A stretch of DNA of 64,000 nucleotides from Geovibrio ferrireducens (GTDB taxonomy: Bacteria > Chrysiogenota > Deferribacteres > Deferribacterales > Geovibrionaceae). The DNA is taken from the NCBI RefSeq assembly GCF_026226615.1, contig NZ_JAJAPB010000003.1, positions 62,001-126,000 on the forward strand. Direction: 5' to 3'. The position numbers and the translations under genes were made by a program. The notes beneath the pieces are model-generated. The model did not search any database. It saw only the letters and a list, made by a program, of their open reading frames with translations, and was not told the DNA's origin. Below, piece after piece: positions 16,644 to 25,896 of the stretch. The first letter of the stretch is position 1, and every line of letters begins with the position of its first letter.

Positions 16644-17379
16644 AAATATCTGCTACACGCTTAAAAACGGAAGGAAGATACTTGATGATGTCTCCTTTGA
16701 ACTGAAAAAAGGGGAAATCTGCGGAATAATAGGCCCCAACGGAGCGGGGAAAACAACCCTGATGAAGATCATGGCGGGTGTGCTAAAGCCAGCCTCCGGA
16801 AGCGTATGTGTAGGCGGCTGCTGTGTAGGCGGCATGAAGCGCAGGGAAACCGCACAGAAAATCGCCTACCTCCCTCAGACAACCCACGCTGTTCCGTGCA
16901 GTGTTTACGATTCCGTGCTCATAGGCAGAAAACCCTATATGACATGGAATCCCAAGCCTGAGGATCACGGAATGACGGACGATGTGATGAACGAGCTGGG
17001 TATCGGGCACATGAAGGATAAATGTGTGACGGAGCTAAGCGGCGGCGAATTTCAGAAAACGCTGATAGCAAGGGCTCTGGTGCAGAATGCAGACGTGCTT
17101 ATGCTGGATGAGCCCATAAACCATCTGGATGTCAGAAATCAGGTGGAGATAATGGAAACAGCGGAAAATATCACAAGAAGCAGAAACCTTGCCACGCTGA
17201 TTGTTCTGCATGATCTGAACCTTGCGGTGCGCTATGCGGACAGGATACTTCTTCTGGAAAACGGCTCAACGCTCTATTTCGGCGATAAAAGCGGAATAAG
17301 CGAGGAACACCTCACGAGCGCCTACAAAATCCCGATAGCGATCAGAAATATAGATGAAAAAAGCTTCGTGCTCTACTGA
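16630..17379 (+). CDS. ABC transporter ATPase (FepC/BtuD class)
   Basis: 249 residues. Walker A 'GPNGAGKTT' (34-42), Q loop 'LPQTTH', signature 'LSGGEFQK', Walker B 'VLMLDEP', D loop 'NHLD' and switch His in 'VLHDLN'. It energises the FecCD-type permease. It is the last gene of the uptake operon; its final 7 bp overlap the convergent hypothetical gene. All nucleotide-binding residues are intact. Confidence 0.95.
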   Translation: MVRAENICYTLKNGRKILDDVSFELKKGEICGIIGPNGAGKTTLMKIMAGVLKPASGSVCVGGCCVGGMKRRETAQKIAYLPQTTHAVPCSVYDSVLIGRKPYMTWNPKPEDHGMTDDVMNELGIGHMKDKCVTELSGGEFQKTLIARALVQNADVLMLDEPINHLDVRNQVEIMETAENITRSRNLATLIVLHDLNLAVRYADRILLLENGSTLYFGDKSGISEEHLTSAYKIPIAIRNIDEKSFVLY

Positions 17380-17840
17380 GCAGGGACGCAGTTCCAGTTT
17401 GCAAAGGCAAATTCCACATCAGCGGGAATCTGCCTTCTTTGTTTATAGAGCCTTGCGGTTTCAGCGGCGGCTGTTTTAAGTGATTCCGGGGAAAAATCCT
17501 TCAGAGGGCTGAGCGCCTGCGGAGCATAATTGAGAATATCGTATCTGTATTTCATTATCATTTTAGCTGATTCATCATCCGCTGTTTTCGCCGTTATATC
17601 CCCTGTGCATACGTAAGCAAGCCCTGAGCCGTTTGTAAACAGCTTCATCCCCCTGAACAGAACCGTGCTTATGCCGCCGTCCTTGCTTTTTTCAACAGAG
17701 GCAAAGCTCCCCTTGCCTGCGGACTGCTGGAATGAGTCAAAATCTGAATCAGAGCCCATAAACCTGCTTATATAGTAGATCATTCCGAACGCCACGATAA
17801 ACAGCGTGAGGGACATTATCATATAACGTACTGATTTCAT
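17373..17840 (-). CDS. Uncharacterised single-pass membrane protein
   Basis: 155 residues, not recognised. An N-terminal hydrophobic stretch (about 6-27) would act as an uncleaved anchor, leaving a 125-residue periplasmic or cytoplasmic domain with a central 'GLAYVCTGDITAKTADDE' segment and helical end ('SLKTAAAETARLYKQRRQI'). It is convergent with the ABC ATPase gene, overlapping by 7 bp, and is bounded upstream by the repeat tract at 17.86-18.09 kb, so it is probably transcribed alone. ATG at 17840. Confidence 0.6.
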   Translation of the reverse strand: MKSVRYMIMSLTLFIVAFGMIYYISRFMGSDSDFDSFQQSAGKGSFASVEKSKDGGISTVLFRGMKLFTNGSGLAYVCTGDITAKTADDESAKMIMKYRYDILNYAPQALSPLKDFSPESLKTAAAETARLYKQRRQIPADVEFAFANWNCVPAQ

Positions 17841-17860
17841 AAAAACCTGCCTTGAAATTT

Positions 17861-18093
17861 TTTCTGAGATCCTTCACCCTTCGGGTTCAGGATGACGTAT
17901 CAGAAAAAATATTCCGAAACCGTCATTCTGAGCAGAGCGAAGAAGCTGTCCATAATAATAATAAAAAATTCTCCTTCCATGGGAATTTTTTATACACGCT
18001 CGCGGGCGGATAAACCGCCCTTCGCTACGCACGGCGAAATCCCATCCATGGGATTTATTGTTATAATAATAAATTCTCCTTCCGTGAGAATTT
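17861..18093 (+). repeat. Composite palindromic element copy D plus REP-like repeats
   Basis: Two diverged REP-like motifs (GAGATCCTTCACCCTTCGGG... at about 17861-17896 and GTCATTCTGAGC...GAAG at 17922-17945) precede copy D (17964-18056): hairpin AAAAATTC/GAATTTTT with TTCC loop, core ACACGCTCGCG, middle hairpin GGCGG/CCGCC, tail CACGGCG, hairpin AAATCCC/GGGATTT. A further hairpin AAATTCTC/GAGAATTT with loop CTTCCGT (18071-18093) abuts the stop codon of the permease gene at 18095. It precedes only a weak run on the minus strand and may act as its terminator. Confidence 0.85.
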
Positions 18094-18094
18094 T

Positions 18095-19309
18095 TCAGCT
18101 TTTCAGCGCATCCACAGGCTTAACCTTAGCGGCCAGTGACGCAGGGTAAGCTCCGGCTACCACGCCTATGAGCAGGGATGATACAAATGCGGCAACGCCC
18201 CCTGACGAACTGAAAGCAAACGGCAGCTTCCCTGTCGCGAAAACCGCATAACATACAAGAAAACCGAAAGCACCGCCCAGAAAGCCGCCGCTGAGGCCTA
18301 TGAATGCGGACTCGCCAAGAAACTGGCGCATTATGTCCCGCCTGCGGGCTCCCACTGCTCTGCGTATGCCTACCTCCTGTCTGCGCTGACCGACGATAAG
18401 CAGCATTATGGAGAATATCCCCAGTCCGCCTATGAGGTAACTGACTGCGGCAGTGATATTGCCGAGAAAGCTCACAATGTTAAGAACCTCTGTGCGCATC
18501 TCCATCATATCAGAAGGTGAGATAATGTCAAAATCATCCTCCTTCCCTTCTGTGATTTTATGGTTTCGTCTCAATACGTTCTGAGTTCCGGCGATTACCT
18601 GCGCCTCGTCCTCGTATCTGAACATCTGCACCATTATGCCGTCCACATAGTCCACATTGGTTATTCGTTTCATGTGAGTGTTCAGCGGCATCACCAGCAC
18701 ATCATCAAGGCTTGCCCCCGTGAGATCTGTTCCCATGGGCTCCAAAACTCCGGTGACGATAAACGGAACACGGTATATCAGGATTGTTTTGCCCACCGGA
18801 TCGGTGTTTCCGAAAAGCTTTGTCTTCACTTCGGAACCTATGACACAGATCCGCGCCATGTTTCTGTTGTCCGCATCGGTGAACATGCCGCCGTTCTCTA
18901 TTACAAGGTTTTTCAGCCTGAATCCGTCCGGCGTGACACCTGTTGCGCTGGTGCTTATGGTTGTGCCGCTGTAGGTTACAAGAGCCGTGCGCATGGTGAA
19001 TGCTTCCGCCGTCTTCACTCCGCTCACTTCGTCACGTATATCCCGCAGGTCGGACGGCTTAAGGGATGTGGACTGATATATAACCTGTGCGGAGGCTCTT
19101 CTGCGCACCTTACCCGCAACAACTGTGAGCGTGTTTTCGCCGAATTTATCTATCTCCTCGCGCACCTTTTTTTCCAGCGATGCCGTGAGGCTTGTAACCA
19201 GAATAACGGCGAATGTGCCGAGCAGAACCCCGGTAACAGCCAGAGCGGTTCTCACCTTATATGCGCGCAGAACATCTATAACTATCTTAAAGGTAAGCAG
19301 GTATCTCAA
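18095..19309 (-). CDS. MacB-like ABC permease (FtsX domain), second of pair
   Basis: 404 residues. One N-terminal membrane helix (about 20-42), a large MacB-type periplasmic domain (50-270, 'VIGSEVKTKLFGNTDPVGK'), then three C-terminal helices of the FtsX domain with 'IGGLGIFSIMLLIVGQRRQEVGIRRAVGARR'-type motif (seen as 'GIFSIMLLIV' and 'EVGIRRAVGARRRDI'). The start is TTG at 19309 with AAGGAG 8 nt upstream. It lies 1 bp from the sister permease. MacB proper is a fusion with an ATPase; this protein lacks it, so it needs a LolD/MacB-type ATPase encoded elsewhere. Confidence 0.9.
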   Translation of the reverse strand: MRYLLTFKIVIDVLRAYKVRTALAVTGVLLGTFAVILVTSLTASLEKKVREEIDKFGENTLTVVAGKVRRRASAQVIYQSTSLKPSDLRDIRDEVSGVKTAEAFTMRTALVTYSGTTISTSATGVTPDGFRLKNLVIENGGMFTDADNRNMARICVIGSEVKTKLFGNTDPVGKTILIYRVPFIVTGVLEPMGTDLTGASLDDVLVMPLNTHMKRITNVDYVDGIMVQMFRYEDEAQVIAGTQNVLRRNHKITEGKEDDFDIISPSDMMEMRTEVLNIVSFLGNITAAVSYLIGGLGIFSIMLLIVGQRRQEVGIRRAVGARRRDIMRQFLGESAFIGLSGGFLGGAFGFLVCYAVFATGKLPFAFSSSGGVAAFVSSLLIGVVAGAYPASLAAKVKPVDALKS

Positions 19310-19310
19310 T

Positions 19311-20531
19311 TCATCTGCTCCTTATGGCGTCAATGGGGTTAACAGAGGCCGCCCTGCCCGCCGGTGCAGTGCCGAACACCGCCGCGATAAGCACGGAAAC
19401 AGCCAGAGCCGCAAAAAATACGCCGAGGGAGATCTGCGCGGTAAATATGCCGAAGCCTGAGACCGCCTTAGCCCCCAGCGCGCCGAGGACAAAGCCAAGC
19501 AGGGCTCCCAGAACTGTTATTATGCCGAACTCAAGGATAAACTGCCTGAAAATGTCGGACTTTGTGGCTCCGAACGCACGCCTTATGCCTATCTCCTTTG
19601 TGCGCTCCTGCACGGAGATAAGAAACATGTTCGCCATAACAAACCCGCCCACGGAAACAGTGAGCAGGGTCATTATTCCGATGAATACCATTATCGCCCC
19701 GCTGACAGCGAAGAAAAACTTCATTATCATATCCGGACTGATTATCATAAAGTCGCTGTCCTGATCGTCTGCTATGTTGTGGCGCATACGCAGGAAGTTT
19801 TCAAGCTCCTCCGCTCTCTGCTTCAGGTTGCCCATATCCTCAAAGCTCACCCTCAGCATCATTATATGCTTATACTGGCCGGAAATACGCTTCATCACAG
19901 CAGACATGGGCATTATGAACCTGTCATTCATATCACCCCGCATCCCCATAAGGGAGACAGGCTTCAAAACTCCTATCACCTGACAGTAGAAACTGTTTAC
20001 CTTCACATATTTACCTATTGGATCATCGGATTCGCTGAACAGAGTCCGCTTTACTGTGTCACCCAGAACGCAGACGTTCGCCGCGGATTCCTGATCTATA
20101 GGCAGAATATCCCTTCCTGAGGCAAGCTCCCATGATTCCATGGCAGTGTATGCCGTGGGGGTTCCTATGGCGAAGGCTCTGTGGTGCTTGTCACGGTAGG
20201 ATATTCTTGTACTGGGGTTGGGCAGAAAGGGGTGAACGCTGTAAGCTGTGGGGAAGGCATCCTTTACCGCCTGCACATCGTCCACTGTGATTGTCATGGA
20301 GCGGAAGCCGTGTCCGGCCATGTTTCTGCTGCCGCCGAAAACCATGACAGTATCAGGCCCGAAGGTGCTTATCAGCTCGGTTACTGATTTATAGGCTCCG
20401 TTGACCACTGCGACAACGAGGGTCACCGCAGCAATCCCCAGCCCTATGGCGAAAACGGAAAGAAATGTTCTGAGCCTGTAGGAGATAACCCCCTGAACAG
20501 CCTCAAAAAAAATGTTTATAAGTTTTTTCAC
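19311..20531 (-). CDS. MacB-like ABC permease (FtsX domain), first of pair
   Basis: 406 residues. Same architecture as the downstream partner: an N-terminal helix, a MacB periplasmic domain ('NVCVLGDTVKRTLFSESDDPIGK'-like region), and three C-terminal helices with 'ISVQERTKEIGIRRAFGATK'. GTG start at 20531 abuts the ntrX stop. The two permeases could form a heterodimer, but no ATPase or membrane-fusion partner lies within the window. Their position behind ntrYX suggests co-expression with that two-component system. Confidence 0.9.
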   Translation of the reverse strand: MKKLINIFFEAVQGVISYRLRTFLSVFAIGLGIAAVTLVVAVVNGAYKSVTELISTFGPDTVMVFGGSRNMAGHGFRSMTITVDDVQAVKDAFPTAYSVHPFLPNPSTRISYRDKHHRAFAIGTPTAYTAMESWELASGRDILPIDQESAANVCVLGDTVKRTLFSESDDPIGKYVKVNSFYCQVIGVLKPVSLMGMRGDMNDRFIMPMSAVMKRISGQYKHIMMLRVSFEDMGNLKQRAEELENFLRMRHNIADDQDSDFMIISPDMIMKFFFAVSGAIMVFIGIMTLLTVSVGGFVMANMFLISVQERTKEIGIRRAFGATKSDIFRQFILEFGIITVLGALLGFVLGALGAKAVSGFGIFTAQISLGVFFAALAVSVLIAAVFGTAPAGRAASVNPIDAIRSR

Positions 20532-21896
20532 TCAGCCGCCGTTTTTGTCTTTGTCCAAATCGTACTGCTTTATCTTCCTGTGAAGATACGTTCTCTCGAT
20601 GTCCAGAGTCTTAGCCGATTTGCTTATGTTCCATGCATTATTCTTTAGAACATTCTGGATGTAATATTTCTCAAAATTTTCTTTGGCGTGCTTCAAAGTG
20701 TAGCTGAATTCTATGTCATACTTAACCGGTTTCTCCGGCGCACCGAGAAGAAACGAAGGAGCATCCTCAACGGTAAGCGTATCCTCATCCGCCAGAACCA
20801 CCATCCGCTCCACAATATTTTTAAGCTGGCGGACATTGCCAGGCCACGCAAAGCGGGTGAAGGCGATCATAAGCTCGTCATCTATCTTCCTGAGCGGCAT
20901 TCCGTTCATGGAACAGGCTTCACGCACAAAAAAGTTCACAAGGGAGGGTATATCCTCGCTGCGCTCACGAAGCGGAGGAACAACGAAGGGAACAACATTT
21001 ATGCGGTAATAGAGATCCTCGCGGAAGTTGCCCGCCTTTATCTCCTCCTCAAGGTTTTTGTTGGTGGCGCAGATGAGTCTGAAATCAGAACTGATCAGTT
21101 CATTCCCGCCGACACGGGTAAACTGGCTGGTTTCAAGCACACGGAGCAGCTTGGCCTGCGCTGCAAGCTCCATATCCCCTATCTCATCCAGAAAAACAGT
21201 TCCGCCGTCCGCCATCTCAAACTTGCCCTTTGTGGTGGCGTGGGCTCCTGTGTATGAGCCTTTTTCATGGCCGAACATTTCACTTTCAATAAGGTCTGAG
21301 GGTATGGCGGCGCAGTTTATCTCCACAAAGTTTTTCTTGTCCCGCTTGCTGAGCATATGCACAAGTCTGGCCACGTGCTCCTTGCCTGTTCCGTTTTCCC
21401 CTGTAATCATCACCCATGCGTTTGTGGGTGCTATTTTCTCTATTTTTTTCTTAAGTTCCGCCATGCGGGAGGAAGCGCCGATCAGGTCATAGCGCTTAAG
21501 GGTGTTGAACTTGTATTCCCGCAGATCGTGTATGAGCCTGAGCTTGTCCTCAAGGTGCTTGACTATAAGAACTATTCGCTCAAGGGAAAGCGGCTTTTCA
21601 AGGAAGTCCCACGCACCGAAGCGTATGGCCTCCACGGCGTTTTCTATGTTGCCGTGACCGCTTATCATAACCACCTCAATTTCGGGGTAGTAGCGTTTTA
21701 TTTCCTTCAAACCCTCTATCCCGTCCTTGTCAGGCAGCCATATGTCCAGAAAGAGGAAGTCATACATCTGGCTCTTGAGTTTTTCATAGCCTTCGGAGAA
21801 GGTCAGGGCGTAATCCACCTCATAGCCTTCATCCTCAAGGATTCCCTGTATAGTGGTGCATATATTTTTTTCATCATCAATAATGAGCGTCTTCAC
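20532..21896 (-). CDS. ntrX: NtrX-like sigma-54-type response regulator
   Basis: 454 residues from GTG at 21896 (AAGGGG 6 nt upstream; start 'VKTLIIDDEKN' aligns with receiver domains). Receiver 1-120 ('FLFLDIWLPDKDG', 'DFLEKPL'), AAA+ domain about 140-375 (Walker A 'GENGTGKE', 'GGTVFLDEIGDM', 'NVRQLKNIVERM'), Fis-type HTH at the C-terminus ('NAWNISKSAKTLDIERTYLHRKIKQY'-like region). The sigma-54 contact loop reads GSYTGA where GAFTGA is usual. Its gene starts 1 bp after ntrY ends. With NtrY it probably senses envelope or nitrogen/redox status. Confidence 0.9.
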   Translation of the reverse strand: MKTLIIDDEKNICTTIQGILEDEGYEVDYALTFSEGYEKLKSQMYDFLFLDIWLPDKDGIEGLKEIKRYYPEIEVVMISGHGNIENAVEAIRFGAWDFLEKPLSLERIVLIVKHLEDKLRLIHDLREYKFNTLKRYDLIGASSRMAELKKKIEKIAPTNAWVMITGENGTGKEHVARLVHMLSKRDKKNFVEINCAAIPSDLIESEMFGHEKGSYTGAHATTKGKFEMADGGTVFLDEIGDMELAAQAKLLRVLETSQFTRVGGNELISSDFRLICATNKNLEEEIKAGNFREDLYYRINVVPFVVPPLRERSEDIPSLVNFFVREACSMNGMPLRKIDDELMIAFTRFAWPGNVRQLKNIVERMVVLADEDTLTVEDAPSFLLGAPEKPVKYDIEFSYTLKHAKENFEKYYIQNVLKNNAWNISKSAKTLDIERTYLHRKIKQYDLDKDKNGG

Positions 21897-21897
21897 G

Positions 21898-24078
21898 TCA
21901 TACCCCTTTGGGCAGTTCAAGGGTGAATCTGGTGTGTTCACCCTGTCTGCTCTCCACTGTAATGGTTCCGTTGTGCTCGTCAACAATCTTCTTAACTATG
22001 GCAAGCCCCAGCCCTGTTCCCTCAGCCTTTTTGCTGAAATAAGGCACAAACACCCTGCCTATGTCCTCCGGCGCTATGCCCGCCCCGTTGTCCTCAACTG
22101 TGATCCGGCATATGCCGTCAGTATCAGTGACGGAAAGAATTATTCTGCCGCCAGTGTCTATGGCGTGTATGGCATTGTTAAGCAGGTTATAAAAAACGCG
22201 TTTAAGCTGGTTCCGGTCTGCGTTTATGCGGCAGTCGCGGCTTTCGTAAACAAATTCGATGTCAGGGTGAGACTGACAGTAAAAATCGGTCACCTCATCC
22301 AGAAGATCCCGCAGGTTGAACACCCCTTTGGTGAGATCCGGCAGACGGGAGAAGGAGTTGAACTCGTTCACCATGTTCTGGAGCTCGTTCACCTCGGTTA
22401 TAATAGTGTCCATACTGCTGTTAACAAGCTCGCCCTCCGGCCCCTCAAGGGTTTTGCCGAGACGCTTTTTCACCCTCTCGGCAGTAAGCTTAATGGGGGT
22501 GAGGGGGTTCTTGATCTCATGGGCGATTCTGGTTGCTATCTCACGCCAGATGTTCATGCGCTGGTTCTGTATAATATCCGTGAGGTCATCAAGCACCATA
22601 ACCACATTCTCCACATCCTCATCAGCACCGAAAAGCTTGGTGATAGTCACAGCGAAGGTACGCAGGTCGTCCCCCACAGAAAGCTCGGTCTGGAAATGCT
22701 TAGAAGCCTTTGTACTCAGCATGAACTCCCGGAGCTCGTTCATTACGTTATTCTCGAAAGAGTCGGGGTTGTTTATCCTCAGCGCTTCTGCCGGGTCGTT
22801 ATATTTCAGCGGATGCAGGGTTTCGTCATAAAGCACGATTGCGGACTTTACGTTCTTGAAAACCGTGTCTATGTACTGATTGTCCTTCGCTATCTGCATG
22901 AACATTTCCGCAAGCTTCTCATTTTTCAGATTAAGCTCCTCGTTATGCTCCTTAAGCCTCTTCACCATGTCGTTAAAGGCTCCGGTGAGCACCCCCACCT
23001 CATCATCCCCCACGGATTCCAGCTTAAAGTCAAGGTTTCCCTTGGAAACATTGAGTGATGCCTCAGCGAGTTTCTCCAGCGGCTGGGTAATGCCCCTTGA
23101 GAAAATAAGGCTGCCCCATATACCCGCAAAAACCACGAGGAGCGTCATAAGCACAAGCAGCAGTTTGTATGAATTTTTAACAGGCTCAGCGAAGAACTGC
23201 GTCTGGCTGTAGTTGTTATAGGAATCGAGAATTTTGGAGACTTTTTCCGCCTCGTTCGCAGGAACCTTGCGGTATATAAAAACTGCTCCGAGAACAAGGT
23301 TCTCGTTGTTTTTGGAAACAACAGGATGCCCGACCCAGTAGATCTGCTCATAACCGAAGAACTCATAACGGGCGACCCTCTGTTTACTGAGGATTTCGTT
23401 TACCACATCTCCGTTTACAAATGAGAAAAAGAAGAAGCCGCCCTTCTCCTCAGAGCTTATTTTTGCCTGTTGGTTGTTGTATATGGCTATGCCGTCTATC
23501 TGGTTTTTTGCGGAGTATTCCTTTATGTAGGCATCCAGCTCCTTTTTATGCCTCGCCTGCATGAAGTCGCGGCTTGAAATGACCTGAGCAAGGGTGTTGC
23601 TGTGCTCAATTATGTCCTGCTCAAGCCTGTTCTGATACTTCTGCATCAGGTCTATGGAGCTTTTCAGCGCCTGCTCTATCTGGGCATCGAACCATTTGTC
23701 TATGCTTTTGTTTATGACAGTGCTTGAAAATGCGAAAACTATGAAAACCGGAATAACTGTGAGTATTACGGAAAACATCACCAGCTTGCTTTGCAGCCTC
23801 GCACCGAAAATGTTCTTCCGCCGCTCCGCCAGCATCTTGCCGAGGTTGCGGAAAATCAGGATGAAAACCACAAGGAGCAGGATGATATTAATGTTTATAA
23901 GAAGAAAGATTGAAACGTTTGAATACCAGGGAAAACCGGTGTTAACAATATTTGAGCCGGCGGCGAGGTTAACAGCCACGAGAGCGGCAAGAAGAAACGC
24001 ATAAAGCCCTATCCGCTTGAGAGTAAATTTGCCTTTAAGCAGCATCAGTTTCTTTTTGCGCTCAGATAATCCGAACAT
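21898..24078 (-). CDS. ntrY: NtrY-like sensor histidine kinase
   Basis: 726 residues. Multiple N-terminal membrane helices (about 20-115), a large extracytoplasmic region (to about 305), another helix ('LLLVLMTLLVVFAGIWGSLIF'-like), HAMP (about 325-380, 'ITQPLEKLAEASLNVSKG'), PAS, HisKA with His in 'ATRIAHEIKNPLTPI', and HATPase with 'NLLNNAIHAID' and 'GTGLGLAIVKKI'. This layout matches NtrY. It is transcribed with ntrX and separated from the upstream TPR gene by only 6 bp. Confidence 0.9.
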   Translation of the reverse strand: MFGLSERKKKLMLLKGKFTLKRIGLYAFLLAALVAVNLAAGSNIVNTGFPWYSNVSIFLLININIILLLVVFILIFRNLGKMLAERRKNIFGARLQSKLVMFSVILTVIPVFIVFAFSSTVINKSIDKWFDAQIEQALKSSIDLMQKYQNRLEQDIIEHSNTLAQVISSRDFMQARHKKELDAYIKEYSAKNQIDGIAIYNNQQAKISSEEKGGFFFFSFVNGDVVNEILSKQRVARYEFFGYEQIYWVGHPVVSKNNENLVLGAVFIYRKVPANEAEKVSKILDSYNNYSQTQFFAEPVKNSYKLLLVLMTLLVVFAGIWGSLIFSRGITQPLEKLAEASLNVSKGNLDFKLESVGDDEVGVLTGAFNDMVKRLKEHNEELNLKNEKLAEMFMQIAKDNQYIDTVFKNVKSAIVLYDETLHPLKYNDPAEALRINNPDSFENNVMNELREFMLSTKASKHFQTELSVGDDLRTFAVTITKLFGADEDVENVVMVLDDLTDIIQNQRMNIWREIATRIAHEIKNPLTPIKLTAERVKKRLGKTLEGPEGELVNSSMDTIITEVNELQNMVNEFNSFSRLPDLTKGVFNLRDLLDEVTDFYCQSHPDIEFVYESRDCRINADRNQLKRVFYNLLNNAIHAIDTGGRIILSVTDTDGICRITVEDNGAGIAPEDIGRVFVPYFSKKAEGTGLGLAIVKKIVDEHNGTITVESRQGEHTRFTLELPKGV

Positions 24079-24084
24079 CCCGCC

Positions 24085-25896
24085 CTATTTTTCCAGCAGC
24101 TCATCGAGTGCGCCGGATGTTATGGACGGAGCGTGCTCCTTCTTTTTCTCCGGCAGGGAAGCGGCAGACCCGCCCTCCTCAAAGTCAAACCTAAGATCAT
24201 CAAGACTCAGTGCCCCTGCCTCATGCTCTTCTTCGCGGACGGGTTCCTCTTTTTCCACAACAATCTCAAGATCATCAAAAAGGTCATCCAGCCCTGTCTT
24301 CGGCTCGTACTGTTCCTGAACAGCATGAGGAACAGGCTGTCCGGGCTGCGGTTTTATCTCTATATCACCGAAAATTTCGGTCTCGTCAAAGTCATCATCA
24401 AGCTGAAGCATGGCGTGGGGAAGGTGAGACTCCTCCTCTGTGTCCTCCGTTTCGTCAGGTGCGGCCTCGCCGTATCGCTCGATCAGTCCGTCACTGCTGC
24501 TTTCTGACTCAGAGGAGGCAAACTTATCCAGATCAAGCCCGTACTCCTCGGCAGCGGCAGGTTCATTGGCAAAAGAATCCAGATCGAACTCGGAGGTAAC
24601 GATGGAAAAGTCATCCGCTTCGGGCTCAGCCGGAATCTCAATCACAGGTTCAGGCTTGGCAGCGGTCTTTTTCTTTGAAGGTATGGAATCCATGAGGGAA
24701 TATTCAAGGATGTCGTTCACTTCCGGATCATCGGCATGATCAAAAGAGGCTACACTCAGCGTATCAGCTTCCTTATCCCCGCCTATGAGTCCTGATTTTC
24801 TGCCGTAAAGCTCGTCCTCCACCCTCCGGGCGTTTTCCCTGTCTCCTATTCTGGCATATGCCTCACGGAGCAGGTCAAGCACCTGATGCTTCATGTCCAT
24901 TGCCTGCGCTTTTTCAATAATAGTGCGCATGCTTTCGAGGGTGCTTACAGTCTGCATTTCTGCAATGAATTTAAAGCACATTTTAGCGAAAGAGTAATCC
25001 AGCACAGCGTCGGAAACGGAGGCGATTTCGGCCAGTATCTGTTCAAAGCTGTCCCCATGCCCTTCGGATGCTGCATTCTCAAGAAGGTATGAATATATCT
25101 CAGGTCTGGGGTATTTGCGTTTTAAGCGCACAAGGAGAGGGACAAGAGCAGTGAGCTCCGCACTATTTATAATTTCGGCAAAATATGCCTTGTCAAAATT
25201 CTTTTCCAGATGCTCGGCTATCACATCCGTGAGGGACGGTAGTTTCTCAGGGTTTGAGCTTATGTAGCCGGGCAGGTGTTTTATATAAAGCTGGCTGTCC
25301 GCACCTGTTTCCACTGCGCAGTTTATGAAAAGAGTGAGATCCGCAGGGTCTATCTTTTTGAGTCCGAGGCCTTTTTCCGCTGTGAGCCTCACTTCGTTTG
25401 ATGAGCCGAAACGGCGCATGACACTGATGAGAGCAGCAATATCGGAAGAATTGGCAGACTTAACAGAAGTCAGCCTGCGCACAAGACGGTCAGTCTCCTG
25501 CACAAAGCCGCGCCTTGCCCTGCTTTCCAGAAGACCGGCGTATATATCTATCTGCTCGCGCACAAGCCCTTTCTGTCCGTAAAAGTCGGCCAGACGTTCA
25601 AGGTAGTTTTCTTTATCGGGATAGTTGCGGATTATTTTTTTTATCAGGGCTATGGATTTATCAAGATAATTCCCCCCCTCGAACTTTTTGAGGAGCGCAT
25701 CGTAAACTTCAAGGCATTTCTCCTTGTCGTTCATCATGCAGTAAGCATCCCCCATGAGGTTCATCGCCTCAAAGTTATCCGGCTGGGAAGCGAGTATTTC
25801 CCCGCAGACCTTAACAGTCTGCTTATAGTTCTTTTTGGAGTATAAGGACATAGCGTCCTGAAAGGTTTTGTCTTTCCTGCCGAAAAAAAGCATCAT
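24085..25896 (-). CDS. TPR-repeat protein with acidic disordered tail
   Basis: 603 residues. The N-terminal 110 residues hold TPR-like helix pairs ('NYKQTVKVCGEILASQPDNFEAM', shown here by motif only: 'QPDNFEAMNLMGDAY'); helices continue to about 370. The last 220 residues are strongly acidic, proline-containing and repeat hydrophobic-acidic motifs ('EFDLDSFA', 'GLDLDKFA', 'GLDDLFDDLE', 'SLDDLRFDFEE'), which look like short linear binding motifs. No signal peptide or membrane segment, so it is cytoplasmic. It starts with ATG at 25896 overlapping the queE stop by 4 bp and precedes ntrY by 6 bp. Function not recognised; a scaffold for the kinase is one possibility. Confidence 0.75.
   Translation of the reverse strand: MMLFFGRKDKTFQDAMSLYSKKNYKQTVKVCGEILASQPDNFEAMNLMGDAYCMMNDKEKCLEVYDALLKKFEGGNYLDKSIALIKKIIRNYPDKENYLERLADFYGQKGLVREQIDIYAGLLESRARRGFVQETDRLVRRLTSVKSANSSDIAALISVMRRFGSSNEVRLTAEKGLGLKKIDPADLTLFINCAVETGADSQLYIKHLPGYISSNPEKLPSLTDVIAEHLEKNFDKAYFAEIINSAELTALVPLLVRLKRKYPRPEIYSYLLENAASEGHGDSFEQILAEIASVSDAVLDYSFAKMCFKFIAEMQTVSTLESMRTIIEKAQAMDMKHQVLDLLREAYARIGDRENARRVEDELYGRKSGLIGGDKEADTLSVASFDHADDPEVNDILEYSLMDSIPSKKKTAAKPEPVIEIPAEPEADDFSIVTSEFDLDSFANEPAAAEEYGLDLDKFASSESESSSDGLIERYGEAAPDETEDTEEESHLPHAMLQLDDDFDETEIFGDIEIKPQPGQPVPHAVQEQYEPKTGLDDLFDDLEIVVEKEEPVREEEHEAGALSLDDLRFDFEEGGSAASLPEKKKEHAPSITSGALDELLEK

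Noticed and set aside
21853-23058. A 401-codon plus-strand frame opposite ntrY
   Set aside because: It lies antisense to a complete histidine kinase, has no recognisable domain and no clean start; it is a shadow of codon bias.
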